NCBI GenBank assembly: GCA_020435185.1
Contig: JAGRAA010000085.1
Span: 3,377-9,149, forward strand
Length of the DNA: 5,773 nt
From: Bdellovibrionales bacterium
GTDB lineage: Bacteria > Bdellovibrionota > Bdellovibrionia > Bdellovibrionales > UBA1609
Reading direction: 5' to 3'
The notes beneath the pieces were generated by a model. The model saw only the letters and a program-made list of their open reading frames with translations, did not search any database and was not told where the DNA came from. Made by a program: the position numbers and the translations under genes. This document shows, piece after piece, positions 1-5,705 of the stretch (its first letter is position 1; every line of letters starts with the position of its first letter).

Positions 1-342
1 ATATCTTGGCCAGTGAGACACTTTCGTCTCGAATATTCTTAACCCAGACTCTGTCTTAACGCTCCATTTTCTAAGCTCAAAAATCTCTTCGATGTCTAAA
101 ACTTCAATAATTTGAAAAATAAACTGACTTTCTAGCAAGAATCTCCTCAATAAGATTTTTTGCTCCTGAGGGAAAGAATTCAAATCATTTATTAAAAACA
201 ATTCATTCTCTTTCTCCATCACAGAAAGCATACTTTCCTCTTCAGCCCAAGGAAAACATTTTTTAATCAAAACCGATCGCCACTTTCCTTTCCAGTATGT
301 CTCTAACTGTTCATTTATTCCTAACCGAAATTGTTTTTCCAT
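1..342 (-). CDS. DUF1854 family protein, cyanophycin-cluster type (partial, 3' end outside window)
   Basis: An open frame on the minus strand starts at ATG 342-340 and stays open for 114 codons to the left edge, so the C-terminus is missing. The visible protein has a short N-terminal part (MEKQFRLGINEQ...), then FPW at about residue 30, an 'INDLNSFPQEQKILL' stretch (about 51-65), 'FIFQIIEVL' (about 74-82) and 'KWSVKTESGLRIF' (about 92-104). This order (FP, then a loop-LL-helix, then 'F.p.I..i', then 'W.V.T..G...F') matches what I remember of DUF1854, a small domain encoded beside an ABC transporter in cyanophycin gene clusters. Its biochemical role is unknown to me. The gene follows the ABC gene after a 109-nt gap with a hairpin, on the same strand. 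The start is uncertain: an in-frame ATG at 384-382 has its own AAGGAAG site and would add 14 residues. I prefer 342 because GAGGTG lies 7 nt upstream and the family usually begins close to this point. Confidence 0.75.
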   Translation of the reverse strand, partial: MEKQFRLGINEQLETYWKGKWRSVLIKKCFPWAEEESMLSVMEKENELFLINDLNSFPQEQKILLRRFLLESQFIFQIIEVLDIEEIFELRKWSVKTESGLRIFETKVSHWPRY

Positions 343-398
343 GTCAGGACACCTCACCCTTTCTTTCACTATTAATAATTCCATTTTTACTTCCTTAT

Positions 399-428
399 AG
401 AGTAGCGCCCTAAATCGGGCACTACTCT
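399..428 (-). repeat. Intercistronic stem-loop between the ABC and DUF1854 genes
   Basis: Arms 399-410 and 417-428 form a 12-bp stem with a 6-nt loop. On the minus-strand transcript the arms are AGAGTAGTGCCC and GGGCGCTACTCT, and all 12 positions pair, one as a U-G wobble. On the plus strand that position would be a C-A mismatch, so the structure suits the operon mRNA. No U-run follows. Instead an AAGGAAG motif comes right after the stem, so it looks more like an mRNA processing, stability or translation-control element than an intrinsic terminator. That role is inferred. Confidence 0.7.
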
Positions 429-451
429 CTTCATCCTTACAATCATAATTT

Positions 452-2737
452 TTACAATTGTAGTTCTTGTTGTAGGCCTACTAATTTTTTATAGAGGCCA
501 TTATTCATCGATAACAATTCAGCATGAGTTCCTTGCTCTACCAAGTGTCCTGAGCGCACCACAAAGAGTCGATCTGCTTTAGAAACAGTAGATAATCTAT
601 GCGCAATGGCAATGACGGTCCTTCCTTCCACCAAACGATCTAAGGCTTGTTGAATCTTTTTTTCAGTTTCTGTATCCACCGCACTGGTCGCTTCATCTAG
701 AATAAGTATCTTAGGATTTCTTAAAACAGCTCGTGCTATAGAAATTCTCTGTCTCTCTCCTCCCGATAGAGACTGACCTTTCTCACCTACCATAGACTCA
801 TATCCCAAAGGCATCCTCATAATAAACTCATGAGCGTTAGCCACTTGTGCAGCTTGGATAACTTCTAATAAACTCGCTTCTGGTCGAGCATAGCGAATAT
901 TTTCTAAAACTGTACCGTGAAACAAATAAGGATCTTGTAAAACCATTCCTATATGGGATCTATACGAATGGGTTTCAAAGTCCTTAATGTTTATGCCATC
1001 TACAAAGATAGCTCCACTTCCCGTTTCATAGAACCTTGCCATCAACTGGGTAATCGTAGACTTTCCTCCACCAGAAGGACCCACTAAACCGATCATTTCT
1101 CCAGCTGCGATCTTAAAATTAATATTTTTTAAAACCTGCCTCACTCCATCATAACTAAAGGACACATTTTTAAACTCAATCTCTCCTTTAGGTGTTTTTA
1201 ATAAAACGGGTTTACTTCTATCTATGATCTGCGGCTGAGTGTCTAATACCTCAAAAACACGCTGAGCCGAACTTGTCGCCCGATTCACCATTCTTGCCAT
1301 CTGTCCAATGACCTCAATCGGTTGCACCAACATCGTCATGTATAACACAAAAGCAATAAGTGTTCCTGGTGATAATCCAACGTCAGCAGACCCACCATTG
1401 TTAATGGCTTCTATGTGCTCTAGGACCCTGGGAACACCGAAGTACCACACAAGGACTACTATTGAGCTAATAGATAGCATCATCATCGGCCAAAAAGATG
1501 TCCATGCTTTGTGAATTCTAAGAAATTCAGCAACCAACAAGCTGTTTCGCTTCTTAAATCTTTGAGTTTCATACTTCTGCCTGCCAAAAGCTTTAACCAC
1601 CTTAATCCCAGGGATAGTATCAGACAAACAGTCGGTCAAATCAGACCATTTCCTCCAAGCCCGTAGAAACAACTCTTGCATTCTTTCGCCATGTTTAAAA
1701 ATCGCAAACAAAATAAAAGGTAAAGGCACGGTGACAGCCAAACCAAGAGGCCAATCCAGCTTTATGAGCACTAGACTTAAACCACAAAGTAAAATCACTG
1801 AAGTCGAAACCTCCACTACACCAAAAGCAATAAAGTCAAAAATTCTATCGGTATCTGACCCTACTCTTGAGATTATACTTCCTGTTTGTTTGCTCGCAAA
1901 AAAATCTAAGCTCAGCTTATGGATATGTTTATAAGCATCATTTCTTAAGTCTTCAGCAACCTTCTCACCCAAAATAGACATGGTTCTTAATCGTACCCAA
2001 GCAAATACTTCTTTTAAGATATATATCATGGCTAAGGATAAAAGCCCTATTCCTGCCAAATCCTTTGCTTTTGCAAAAGAAATCTCTTGGCCCTGAAAAG
2101 GCTTGATTACATGGTCAACAATATATCCTGTGATATAAGCCGGAGCCAAACTTACTGCTGTCATTAAGACAGCCCCTATAAAACCAAAAATAACCTGTGA
2201 TTTATAAGGCTTTAAATAACTTAATAATCTCCACACAACCTTGCTATCGCCACCAGTAAAAGAAGCCTGAGCTTCTTTTACTGGTTTTAGAACGCCTTCT
2301 TGATAAAGTTTGTCAGCATCATATTCTCTGAATCCAAAATCTTTCCCCAATTCAATATTTTGTTCGATGACAAACTTTATCAAACCTGCGGTCCGATTTT
2401 GGCGATGAGAATAACATACAGTTAACAAGCAAAAGTCCTCTTGATCATAGAAAGACAATCGATTGCAGCTCAAATTCTTCACCTCGCTTACTCGTTGAAT
2501 CGCCGCAGGCTGAATACTCTTAAAGCTCCAGCGACCCCGCGACGTTTTCGTAGCTAAAGACAATCTTTCATCTCCCAAAATCAACCAAGATTCGGCGAGC
2601 TGATATTTGTTGTTCAAATCAATCATTGTATAAAGCAAAATAGATTCTTTACCCCATTGGCTTAAAAGGCTTTCAGGAAGCTTAATCTCTTGCTTTAAAT
2701 AATGATCGATAAGCTGATCATTATTGTAAGTTTTCAT
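452..2737 (-). CDS. ABC exporter half-transporter (permease-ATPase), cyanophycin-cluster type
   Basis: A 761-residue protein with fused membrane and ATPase domains, expected in the inner membrane as a dimer. Residues 1 to about 165 form a soluble domain not found in standard exporters. Six hydrophobic segments follow at roughly 181-208, 228-247, 299-325, 329-347, 415-434 and 459-476 (ABC transmembrane type 1). The nucleotide-binding domain covers about 518-755: Walker A GPSGGGKST (553-561), Q-loop Gln601, signature LSGGE (657-661), Walker B ILILDE ending in catalytic Glu682, D-loop SAVD, and switch His713. All motifs are intact, so it should hydrolyse ATP. The substrate cannot be read from sequence. 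The N-terminal domain plus the adjacent DUF1854 gene match the transporter found with cyanophycin synthetase clusters. The frame extends to a TTG at 2752, but ATG 2737 has AAAGGAG (2743-2749) 5 nt upstream, so I start there. The 76-codon gene ends 23 nt upstream, which suggests co-transcription. A more general MsbA/lipid exporter role is the main alternative. Confidence 0.93.
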   Translation of the reverse strand: MKTYNNDQLIDHYLKQEIKLPESLLSQWGKESILLYTMIDLNNKYQLAESWLILGDERLSLATKTSRGRWSFKSIQPAAIQRVSEVKNLSCNRLSFYDQEDFCLLTVCYSHRQNRTAGLIKFVIEQNIELGKDFGFREYDADKLYQEGVLKPVKEAQASFTGGDSKVVWRLLSYLKPYKSQVIFGFIGAVLMTAVSLAPAYITGYIVDHVIKPFQGQEISFAKAKDLAGIGLLSLAMIYILKEVFAWVRLRTMSILGEKVAEDLRNDAYKHIHKLSLDFFASKQTGSIISRVGSDTDRIFDFIAFGVVEVSTSVILLCGLSLVLIKLDWPLGLAVTVPLPFILFAIFKHGERMQELFLRAWRKWSDLTDCLSDTIPGIKVVKAFGRQKYETQRFKKRNSLLVAEFLRIHKAWTSFWPMMMLSISSIVVLVWYFGVPRVLEHIEAINNGGSADVGLSPGTLIAFVLYMTMLVQPIEVIGQMARMVNRATSSAQRVFEVLDTQPQIIDRSKPVLLKTPKGEIEFKNVSFSYDGVRQVLKNINFKIAAGEMIGLVGPSGGGKSTITQLMARFYETGSGAIFVDGINIKDFETHSYRSHIGMVLQDPYLFHGTVLENIRYARPEASLLEVIQAAQVANAHEFIMRMPLGYESMVGEKGQSLSGGERQRISIARAVLRNPKILILDEATSAVDTETEKKIQQALDRLVEGRTVIAIAHRLSTVSKADRLFVVRSGHLVEQGTHAELLSMNNGLYKKLVGLQQELQL
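2252..2285 (-). repeat. Perfect 15-bp inverted repeat inside the ABC gene
   Basis: Arms 2252-2266 (ACCAGTAAAAGAAGC on the plus strand) and 2271-2285 are exact reverse complements around a 4-nt loop (CTGA on plus, TCAG on the mRNA). The repeat encodes roughly residues 151-162 of the transporter, the linker between the N-terminal domain and the first membrane helix. On the plus strand the stem runs into TTTTAG, which faintly resembles a terminator for antisense transcripts. On the mRNA strand GGCG follows, so it does not look like a terminator for the operon. Confidence 0.85.
2698..2725 (-). repeat. 10-bp inverted repeat in the first codons of the ABC gene
   Basis: Arms 2698-2707 and 2716-2725 (AATAATGATC and GATCATTATT) are exact reverse complements with an 8-nt loop. 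The mRNA stem begins about 12 nt after the ABC start codon and spans about codons 5-14. It is A/T-rich and so only moderately stable. An effect on translation initiation is possible but inferred. Confidence 0.55.
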
Positions 2738-2760
2738 ACTTTCTCCTTTCAATCGTATGA

Positions 2761-2991
2761 TTATATTTGCGGAAAGGACTGATACTTATGCCTCACATCA
2801 AATTCATGCTGAAACTTTACAGGATGATCCGGTGAAACGATCTGCACAACCCTATGTACAAATACAAAATGAAATATTCCGCGAACCAGTTTTCTAAGAA
2901 CTGACTTCGACCGGTTCTGCACCAAAGCCAATTCTCGAGGCCTTTTTTTAACGTAAAAAAAGTAACCCTCTTTGTTTATGCCAAATTCCAT
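2761..2991 (-). CDS. Small basic protein of unknown function (76 aa)
   Basis: I do not recognise this protein. It starts MEFGINKEGYFFYV and ends in QSFPQI with a TAA stop. It is basic: 14 Lys/Arg and 5 His against 6 Asp/Glu, with no Cys. A short hydrophobic and aromatic stretch (GIFHFVFVHRVVQIV, about residues 38-52) sits in the middle, too short and too charged for a clear membrane helix. There is no signal peptide. The main evidence that it is a real gene is AAGGAGG (2998-3004) placed 6 nt before the ATG, and its position as the gene just before the ABC transporter, with 23 nt between stop and start. It could be a transporter accessory peptide, a cargo precursor or a regulator. The sequence does not decide between these. 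Confidence 0.6.
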   Translation of the reverse strand: MEFGINKEGYFFYVKKRPRELALVQNRSKSVLRKLVRGIFHFVFVHRVVQIVSPDHPVKFQHEFDVRHKYQSFPQI

Positions 2992-2997
2992 GGCAAA

Positions 2998-3004
2998 CCT
3001 CCTT
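2998..3004 (-). promoter_or_regulatory. Ribosome binding site of the 76-codon gene
   Basis: AAGGAGG on the minus strand, a seven-base consensus Shine-Dalgarno match, lies 6 nt upstream of ATG 2991. It fixes the start and is the best sign that the small frame is translated. Confidence 0.8.
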
Positions 3005-3008
3005 GAGT

Positions 3009-3050
3009 GTTAAACCTGAAGACTAAGCTATAACCAAAATAGTTAAACCT
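3009..3050. repeat. 9-bp direct repeat upstream of the 76-codon gene
   Basis: GTTAAACCT occurs at 3009-3017 and again at 3042-3050 in the 113-nt gap between the two small genes. The start-to-start distance is 33 bp, about three helical turns. Such spacing would suit a protein bound on one DNA face, but a chance repeat in A/T-rich sequence is also possible. Confidence 0.3.
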
Positions 3051-3104
3051 TATCACCAGGATAAAATAAAATGGGATTGTACTAGATTTGTCTTTATTGT
3101 TTCG

Positions 3105-3308
3105 TCAATGCTGACTTAGATTCGATCTCATCGAAGAGGCCTGTCTAAGCCCTACCGAAATAGATTCAGAGGTAAACAGCATATCATCATTTACAAATCC
3201 ATAGTCGACTTTAGAAAACAAATCGCCTTTCACAACGCAGCCGTTTACAACAGCCAAAGATAGAATGACAGAGTCTCCAATAGTGTTTTGATTGGTAATT
3301 ATAATCAT
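3105..3308 (-). CDS. Small protein of unknown function (67 aa), first gene of the operon
   Basis: I do not recognise this protein. It begins MIIITNQNTIGDSVILSLAVV and is slightly acidic (6 Asp/Glu against 4 Lys/Arg), with a single Cys at about residue 24. The first 45 residues alternate hydrophobic and polar residues in a way that suggests beta strands. The tail (about 46-67) is rich in Ser, Arg and Gln. No signal peptide or membrane helix is evident. Translation is strongly supported by AAAGGAGGT (3314-3322) just before ATG 3308, and a plausible promoter lies about 80 nt upstream. It is followed by a 113-nt gap and the 76-codon gene on the same strand. A leader or precursor peptide, or a small partner of the ABC/DUF1854 system, are possible roles, none of them shown. 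Confidence 0.6.
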   Translation of the reverse strand: MIIITNQNTIGDSVILSLAVVNGCVVKGDLFSKVDYGFVNDDMLFTSESISVGLRQASSMRSNLSQH

Positions 3309-3313
3309 GATTT

Positions 3314-3322
3314 ACCTCCTTT
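3314..3322 (-). promoter_or_regulatory. Ribosome binding site of the 67-codon gene
   Basis: AAAGGAGGT on the minus strand is a near-perfect complement of the 16S rRNA tail, 5 nt before ATG 3308. It decides the start of this small gene. Confidence 0.8.
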
Positions 3323-3386
3323 CATGGGATTTATTCAGATTCAATGATCTTATTCAAAAACTCAAGCTTTTTTTTGTTAATTTTTC

Positions 3387-3414
3387 ATTATACGCTCTTG
3401 CCAATTTTTTTAAA
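3387..3414 (-). promoter_or_regulatory. Putative sigma-70-type promoter of the small-gene/ABC/DUF1854 operon
   Basis: On the minus strand, TTTAAA (3409-3414, four of six consensus bases) is followed after 16 nt by a perfect TATAAT (3387-3392). Transcription would start near 3380, giving an untranslated leader of about 70 nt before ATG 3308. The site lies in the 156-bp gap shared with the divergent exported-protein gene. Overlapping palindromes CTCGAG (3415-3420) and GAGTACTC (3418-3425) flank the -35 box and could be an operator, but such short palindromes are common. Confidence 0.55.
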
Positions 3415-3464
3415 CTCGAGTACTCCCCATAAAAATATGAATATCCCTCATTAAAGGAATCTCT

Positions 3465-4727
3465 ATGAGTTTACTTAAGTTGATAACTCCTCTTTTTTTT
3501 GTGTTCCATTATTCTCTTTTATTATTCGCTCAACAGATCCCCCATCCCTTTGACTCAGCTCATTCGATAGCTATGGATGGATACATAGAGAACGGATTAA
3601 TTTATACAAAAAGTAATGAAATAAGTTTTATCGAAGAAAACATTAGAGCCCAACTCAAGTATACTGTGGGGCAGTTCAATGGTTTCAATGGAGTGGCCGA
3701 CTTAAATAGAGTAGATTTAACAATTAAAAGTATCGAGCAAGCATCTGATCGATCTTTTAAAGTAACCTATCGAGCAAAACTTTTTATTGCCTGGTCCAGA
3801 GCCAATCAACGTCTCACTTATTTTGAACTCTATCTCCCCCGCTCTACCGATTGGAATGCTTTAAGAATCTTTTATCGACAATTTGGATATTCTCAATGCC
3901 TAGATCAAAATGCACACAACGTAGATGCAGGAATTTTTTGGTATTATTATCGGCCAGACAAGAGAAACTGCGCCGTGAAAAATTCAAATCTTTCGGTAAC
4001 CATCCCCATGACACTTTCACCGAGTCCAGAGAATACCAGCAACAAATCCCCTGAATACGATCAAATCTGGAAAGACGGTCAACTCATCTTAACTGCTATT
4101 TTTGGAAAAGCTGAAAGTGGTAGCTCATCGGAGTTTGATGCAGGAACTCAGGGATTCAAAAATACTTATCGACAGCTTATCCAAGAGTACGGAGAACCCG
4201 TTGTATCAAACCTTTCTCCTGGACAAATTGTTAGTGGTAATACTCCTGAAATAAGAGTTGAGTTTCAGAGCTTGATTGGTCCTATCAAAGTCAATTTATT
4301 TTTGGTCGATCAACTCCAATCCGCTCCTGCTGACTTTATTGAGAAGTACAATGAGCTTACCAAAATTTCTGACTTCATCTCTTACTCGGGGCATTCAGGA
4401 CTTGGAGCAAATATTAGAGCCCTAGCAAACATGGGAGAATTCGTTACAGGTCAATATCAAATTTTTCTAGTCAATGGATGCGATACTTTTGCCTATGTGG
4501 ATAATTCTTTAAGAGACGCTCATGCGAAAGCAAATCCTCTCGCTTCACCCTACAAATACTTCGACCTGATTACCAATGCCATGCCCAGCTATTTTTATTC
4601 GAACCCCAGATCAGTAATGACTATCGTCAAAGCTCTCAGTGGGAGCCGAAAAACTTATCGAGAAATTCTAGCAGAATTTGACCCGGTTCAAAAAGCTGTG
4701 GTCATCGGAGAAGAAGACAATGACTAA
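3465..4727 (+). CDS. Exported protein with caspase/gingipain-like (clan CD) His-Cys signature
   Basis: The 420-residue product has an N-terminal Sec signal peptide: Lys5, a hydrophobic core to about residue 21, and a likely cut after Ala22. There is no lipobox. The mature N-terminal region holds two cysteines (145 and 169) flanking HNVDAGIFWYYYRPDKRNC, which could form a disulfide. The C-terminal half reads like an alpha/beta sandwich: a helix near 227-243 (FKNTYRQLIQEYG), a strand IKVNLFLVD (274-282), then ISYSGHSGLG with His310, and 29 residues later YQIFLVNGCDTFAY with Cys339. In gingipains and caspases the catalytic His follows a hydrophobic strand in a GHG-type motif and the Cys ends the next strand, so this may be a periplasmic or secreted cysteine peptidase or a derived non-catalytic protein. 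I recall similar uncharacterised proteins from myxobacteria and Bdellovibrio. AAAGGA (3453-3458) lies 6 nt before the ATG. The gene is divergent from the ABC operon and overlaps the end of purU by 4 bp. Confidence 0.85.
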   Translation: MSLLKLITPLFFVFHYSLLLFAQQIPHPFDSAHSIAMDGYIENGLIYTKSNEISFIEENIRAQLKYTVGQFNGFNGVADLNRVDLTIKSIEQASDRSFKVTYRAKLFIAWSRANQRLTYFELYLPRSTDWNALRIFYRQFGYSQCLDQNAHNVDAGIFWYYYRPDKRNCAVKNSNLSVTIPMTLSPSPENTSNKSPEYDQIWKDGQLILTAIFGKAESGSSSEFDAGTQGFKNTYRQLIQEYGEPVVSNLSPGQIVSGNTPEIRVEFQSLIGPIKVNLFLVDQLQSAPADFIEKYNELTKISDFISYSGHSGLGANIRALANMGEFVTGQYQIFLVNGCDTFAYVDNSLRDAHAKANPLASPYKYFDLITNAMPSYFYSNPRSVMTIVKALSGSRKTYREILAEFDPVQKAVVIGEEDND

Positions 4728-5596
4728 ATAAATACGATGGTCTTGTTTCCGTCGACAATAATACGATCTTCAAGATACCATTTTACGGCTCGAGCTAAAA
4801 CAAACTTTTCAATATCTCTTCCCAACTCTTTAAGTCTGTCTGTAGAAAAACGATGGTTTACACGTGCAACATCCTGTTCAATAATGGGCCCCTCATCTAA
4901 GTCTTCTGTCACAAAATGGGCGGTAGCTCCCACTAACTTAACCCCTCTTTCAAAGGCTTTCGTATAAGGATCGGCTCCCACAAAAGCAGGCAAAAAGGAG
5001 TGATGAATATTAATGATCTTATAGGGATATTCCTGAACAAATTCTCGGGATAAAATCTGCATATAACGGGCTAAAATTACAAAATCTACATTCCCTCTTA
5101 ATTTTTGCAGAATTTCACGCTCAGCTTCTACTTTATTTCCATTACTCACAGGAATATAAAAATACTGTAAACCAAAGGACTCTACCGCATGTTTACAATC
5201 TTCATGATTACTCACCACACAGGCGATATCCATAGCCAATTCACCACGCTTCCATCTCCAAAGCAGCTCCATGAGCGCATGATCCATTTTTGAAACAAAT
5301 AAGGCTACCCTCTTAAGGCTCCCTGCATGTGAGATTCTAAACTCCATATCATATTTAGGAACAATCGTTTCTTTAAAGGCATCAGTAAGTACCGGCAGGG
5401 TCGCTTCCAATTGAGGTAACTTAAATTCGACTCTCATAAAAAAGGCACCCTCCTGGAGGCAGGTCGTATGCTGATCCAAGGCAGTTATATTTGCTCGATG
5501 GTTATATAGAAAATTAGATACTGAGGCCACTATCCCCTGTCGATCAGGGCATCTAATCAGTAGCCGAGCTATATCATGATAAGGGTTTGCTTTCAT
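4724..5596 (-). CDS. purU: Formyltetrahydrofolate deformylase
   Basis: This enzyme hydrolyses 10-formyltetrahydrofolate to tetrahydrofolate and formate. It balances one-carbon folate pools and supplies formate for the PurT step of purine synthesis. The 290-residue product is close to the usual family length (about 280). Residues about 8-88 are an ACT regulatory domain (LLIRCPDRQGIVASVSNFL). Residues about 94-280 are a formyl-transferase-type domain with ARYMQILS (176-183), INIHHSFLPAF (195-205) containing Asn196 and His198, GATAHFV (223-229) and EDLDEGPII containing Asp234. These are the Asn/His/Asp positions used by PurN and PurU. The INIHHS form and the ACT domain separate it from PurN. The start is ATG 5596: an in-frame stop lies four codons upstream and no other start fits. 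The Shine-Dalgarno site is weak (GAGGA is about 17 nt away). It is tail-to-tail with the exported-protein gene. Confidence 0.95.
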   Translation of the reverse strand: MKANPYHDIARLLIRCPDRQGIVASVSNFLYNHRANITALDQHTTCLQEGAFFMRVEFKLPQLEATLPVLTDAFKETIVPKYDMEFRISHAGSLKRVALFVSKMDHALMELLWRWKRGELAMDIACVVSNHEDCKHAVESFGLQYFYIPVSNGNKVEAEREILQKLRGNVDFVILARYMQILSREFVQEYPYKIINIHHSFLPAFVGADPYTKAFERGVKLVGATAHFVTEDLDEGPIIEQDVARVNHRFSTDRLKELGRDIEKFVLARAVKWYLEDRIIVDGNKTIVFI

Positions 5597-5705
5597 TGAA
5601 GCAGATCATACCATCCTCGGAGTGCTTAATAAATAGGCTTGAAAAATTTACGATTCGAATACACAATGGTTGGCGAAGAAATCAATAAACCATGGCAAAA
5701 ACCGT
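5597..5705. other. Gap between purU and the tRNA gene
   Basis: This 109-bp A/T-rich gap must hold the purU leader and the tRNA 3' flank, if they are separate units. I see no convincing -35/-10 pair and no hairpin followed by a T-run. A 6-bp inverted repeat (5666-5671 and 5688-5693) and the palindrome ATTCGAAT (5653-5660) are present but weak. purU may be read through from the tRNA transcript. Confidence 0.4.

Noticed and set aside
1308..1934. Plus-strand open frames of about 67 codons inside the ABC gene
   Set aside because: They are antisense shadows of a clearly coding gene, with no convincing ribosome sites or recognisable product.
2738..2752. TTG start for the ABC gene, five codons upstream of ATG 2737
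   Set aside because: The TTG overlaps the Shine-Dalgarno region itself, and ATG 2737 has AAAGGAG at good spacing.
3085..3105. Second promoter TTGACG with TACAAT on the minus strand ahead of the 76-codon gene
   Set aside because: The spacing is about 21 nt, too long for a standard sigma-70 promoter.
3303..3312. 10-bp palindrome AATCATGATT over the start codon of the 67-codon gene
   Set aside because: Several palindromes of this length are expected by chance in a window of this size.
3398..3426. Plus-strand promoter TTGCCA - 17 nt - TACTCC for the exported-protein gene
   Set aside because: The -35 box is good, but the -10 matches only two of six bases. A promoter must exist nearby, but I cannot place it.
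5666..5693. Hairpin ATGGTT/AACCAT after the tRNA as a terminator
   Set aside because: Only 6 bp with a 16-nt loop and no T-run on the minus strand.
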